Assembly (NCBI GenBank): GCA_023140455.1
Contig: JAGLLQ010000201.1
Coordinates: 1 to 7,167 of the forward strand
Source: Desulfobacteraceae bacterium
GTDB taxonomy: Bacteria > Desulfobacterota > Desulfobacteria > Desulfobacterales > Desulfobacteraceae
Length of the DNA: 7,167 nucleotides
Direction of reading: 5' to 3'
Positions 5,471 to 7,167 of the stretch are shown one piece after another (within the stretch, counting starts at the first letter, position 1; each line of letters begins with the position of its first letter). Both the position numbers and the translations under genes were made by a program. The notes under the pieces were generated by a model. That model saw only the letters and a list, made by a program, of their open reading frames with translations, did no database searches and was not told the DNA's origin.

Positions 5471-7167
5471 ATGAACCCGAGAACAAAAGCATTAATAACT
5501 GTTGGACTAGTTATCACAATACTTACCTTGTTTTTTTTATTCATTTTTATCAGGCAGCAGAAGCACACTCTTTCAAATGCTGTCTATAGTGAGCAGCACA
5601 GCCTCCAGAAACAGATGCAGCTATTAATAGGACAGAACAGCCAGCGGTACAGGTCCCGCATTAAAAGCCTGGTTACAAACCGATTACAAATTATAAATGC
5701 CTTTGCTGAAAAAGACCGGAATGAAACCTTTAAGCATGCGTATAAATTATTAGAATTATTTCAAAAAGAGAATCCTTATTTCAGATCGTTTTTTTTCGTC
5801 AATGCTGACAATACTGTATTTCTCAGGGTTCACAGACCGGATCTGTACGGCGATGATATAAGCGACCTGAGCTCTGTAACAAAGGAAGGCAACCAGATCA
5901 AAGATATGGTTTCAGGTTTTGAAATAATAAAAGGTGGATTACAATATCGTATTGTGTGTCCGATTTTTAAAAATAAAAATTACATTGGGCTGGTAGGTTT
6001 TGGTATAAATGCAGATCTTTTTATTGATCAATTGCGTCAAATTCACCACACATATTTTCATAGAGATTGCAAAGAAGAAACTCATATTGCCCTTGTGTTT
6101 CCAAAAGCGGAACTCTACAAATCTGTTTTTCTTGATAGACCACATAAAATTATTGGTAAATATGTTGTGATTTTTAATAATGATTCTCTTTTTCAAAAAC
6201 TTCCTGATCACGTTGACCTTGAAAAGGGACTGCAACAGCTTAAACTTAATGGTTTAACTCATGCACTCATACAAGGCATCAATTTTAAAGGTTTGAAGAA
6301 TAATGTGATTGCAGAGGGGTTTTCTTTAGTGAATATTGAAAACGTTATCACCGAAACAAAAAACACCATTATGCTGACTATTATTATTTACATTATCCTT
6401 CTTTTTATTGCTTTTACTATTATCTATTTAAATTTCAACTTACTTTTCAAAAAAATAGCTGGGTTGTATAATTCACTTGAACAAAACAATAAGGAATTAG
6501 AACATCGAATTGAAGAGCGCACTGTAGAGCTGCAACAGGAAATCAATGAACATAAACTTGCTGAGCAGGAAAAAATAAAACTTGAAACTAAACTGAGACA
6601 GGCTCAGAAAATGGAATCCATCGGCACATTAGCTGGTGGTATAGCACATGATTTTAACAATATCCTTTTCCCGATTATGGGACATACAGAGATGCTTATG
6701 TCAGATATCCCTGAAGACAGTCCATTCAAAGAAAGACTCGATAAGATTTACACAAGTGCAATCCGGGCAAGGGATTTAGTATCACAAATCCTCATATTTG
6801 CACGTCAGGAATCTAACGAATTAAAACCCATGAAAATGCAGCCTATCATCAAAGAAACTCTGAAACTCCTCAGGTCTACAATCCCGACAACAATTGATAT
6901 CACACATTATATCCAGACTGACTCCTGTGTGGTCAAAGCTGATCCGACACAGATTCACCAGATTATTATGAACCTTGCAACAAATGCCTGGCATGCCATG
7001 GAGGAAAAGGGTGGAAAATTAAAAGTACGTCTTAAAACAATCATATTAACTAAGCAGGATTTTGTAAATCCAAATCTGGAGCCCGGGAAATATGCCTTAT
7101 TAACTGTAGCAGATACAGGTGTTGGTATGAGTAAAGAAATAATTGAAAAAATCTTTGACCCGTTTTT
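5471..7167 (+). CDS. membrane histidine kinase with periplasmic double-Cache-like sensor (3' end missing)
   Basis: The ORF opens at ATG 5471 and stays open to the right edge: 565 codons plus two bases. Its start is 9 bases after the chemoreceptor stop, with AAGG (5460-5463) inside and just after that stop codon acting as ribosome site, so translation is probably coupled. TM 1 is at about 7-27 and TM 2 at about 300-322. The roughly 270-residue periplasmic region between them has features I associate with the dCache_3-like group: FFFVNADNTVFLRVHRPDLYGDD (107-129, split here as FFFVNADN and FLRVHRPDLYGDD), then GLQYRIVCPIF (156-166) and GLVGFGIN (173-180). A coiled coil (about 335-378) leads to H-box GGIAHDFNN with His393. 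The N-box is NLATNAWHAM (501-510) and G1 is DTGVG (548-552). The window ends inside the F-box (IFDPF, 561-565), so the G2 box and any C-terminal receiver are unseen. The sensing assignment is by pattern; the kinase assignment is firm. Confidence 0.92.
   Translation, partial: MNPRTKALITVGLVITILTLFFLFIFIRQQKHTLSNAVYSEQHSLQKQMQLLIGQNSQRYRSRIKSLVTNRLQIINAFAEKDRNETFKHAYKLLELFQKENPYFRSFFFVNADNTVFLRVHRPDLYGDDISDLSSVTKEGNQIKDMVSGFEIIKGGLQYRIVCPIFKNKNYIGLVGFGINADLFIDQLRQIHHTYFHRDCKEETHIALVFPKAELYKSVFLDRPHKIIGKYVVIFNNDSLFQKLPDHVDLEKGLQQLKLNGLTHALIQGINFKGLKNNVIAEGFSLVNIENVITETKNTIMLTIIIYIILLFIAFTIIYLNFNLLFKKIAGLYNSLEQNNKELEHRIEERTVELQQEINEHKLAEQEKIKLETKLRQAQKMESIGTLAGGIAHDFNNILFPIMGHTEMLMSDIPEDSPFKERLDKIYTSAIRARDLVSQILIFARQESNELKPMKMQPIIKETLKLLRSTIPTTIDITHYIQTDSCVVKADPTQIHQIIMNLATNAWHAMEEKGGKLKVRLKTIILTKQDFVNPNLEPGKYALLTVADTGVGMSKEIIEKIFDPF

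Noticed and set aside
5939..6235. 98-residue minus-strand ORF within the second kinase
   Set aside because: It lies opposite the sensor-coding part of a continuous + strand kinase frame, and its translation is a basic, Asn/Ile/Phe-rich sequence without recognisable features.

Overview
The window reads as a chromosomal segment of a low-GC, signalling-rich bacterium. It is most likely a Desulfobacteraceae-type sulfate reducer (Desulfobacterota). This is inferred from protein style and not from any marker gene: kinases with the 'QKME(A/S)IGTLAGG(V/I)AHD' H-box, a methyl-accepting protein with almost no HAMP domain, and a PAS protein opening 'M(V)EKPTYDDLKQRI' with a truncated kinase core. All supported genes are on the + strand. 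I saw no tRNA, rRNA, CRISPR array, insertion sequence or prophage gene.

Layout. Bases 1-632 hold the 3' part of a NUDIX hydrolase of the NUDT19-like type, with its start off the left edge. A candidate sigma-70 promoter with an extended -10 overlaps its stop codon. Bases 699-2651 encode a membrane-bound hybrid histidine kinase (about six TM segments, coiled coil, DHp, ATPase, receiver). A 132-bp gap carries a weak terminator-like hairpin and a perfect TATAAT box. Bases 2784-3905 encode a soluble PAS-PAS-DHp protein that ends before any ATPase domain. A 92-bp gap carries two strong Shine-Dalgarno sequences, one serving a five-codon mini-ORF. Bases 3998-5461 encode a methyl-accepting chemotaxis protein with a periplasmic Cache sensor. 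Only 9 bp later, from 5471 to the right edge, lies a Cache-sensor histidine kinase that is cut off by the window inside its ATPase domain. No computed six-frame ORF covers it from its start because it runs off the end.

How they may work together. The last two genes are almost certainly one transcript and pair a chemoreceptor with a kinase that also senses an extracytoplasmic ligand. The hybrid kinase and the ATPase-less PAS-DHp protein are transcriptionally separable, but they form a tight signalling cluster with the other two. No cheA, cheW, DNA-binding response regulator or diguanylate cyclase lies in the window, so outputs are unknown. I do not see a clearly new system. The most interesting items are the ATPase-less DHp protein between two full kinases, the MCP-kinase operon, and the mini-ORF leader before the MCP.
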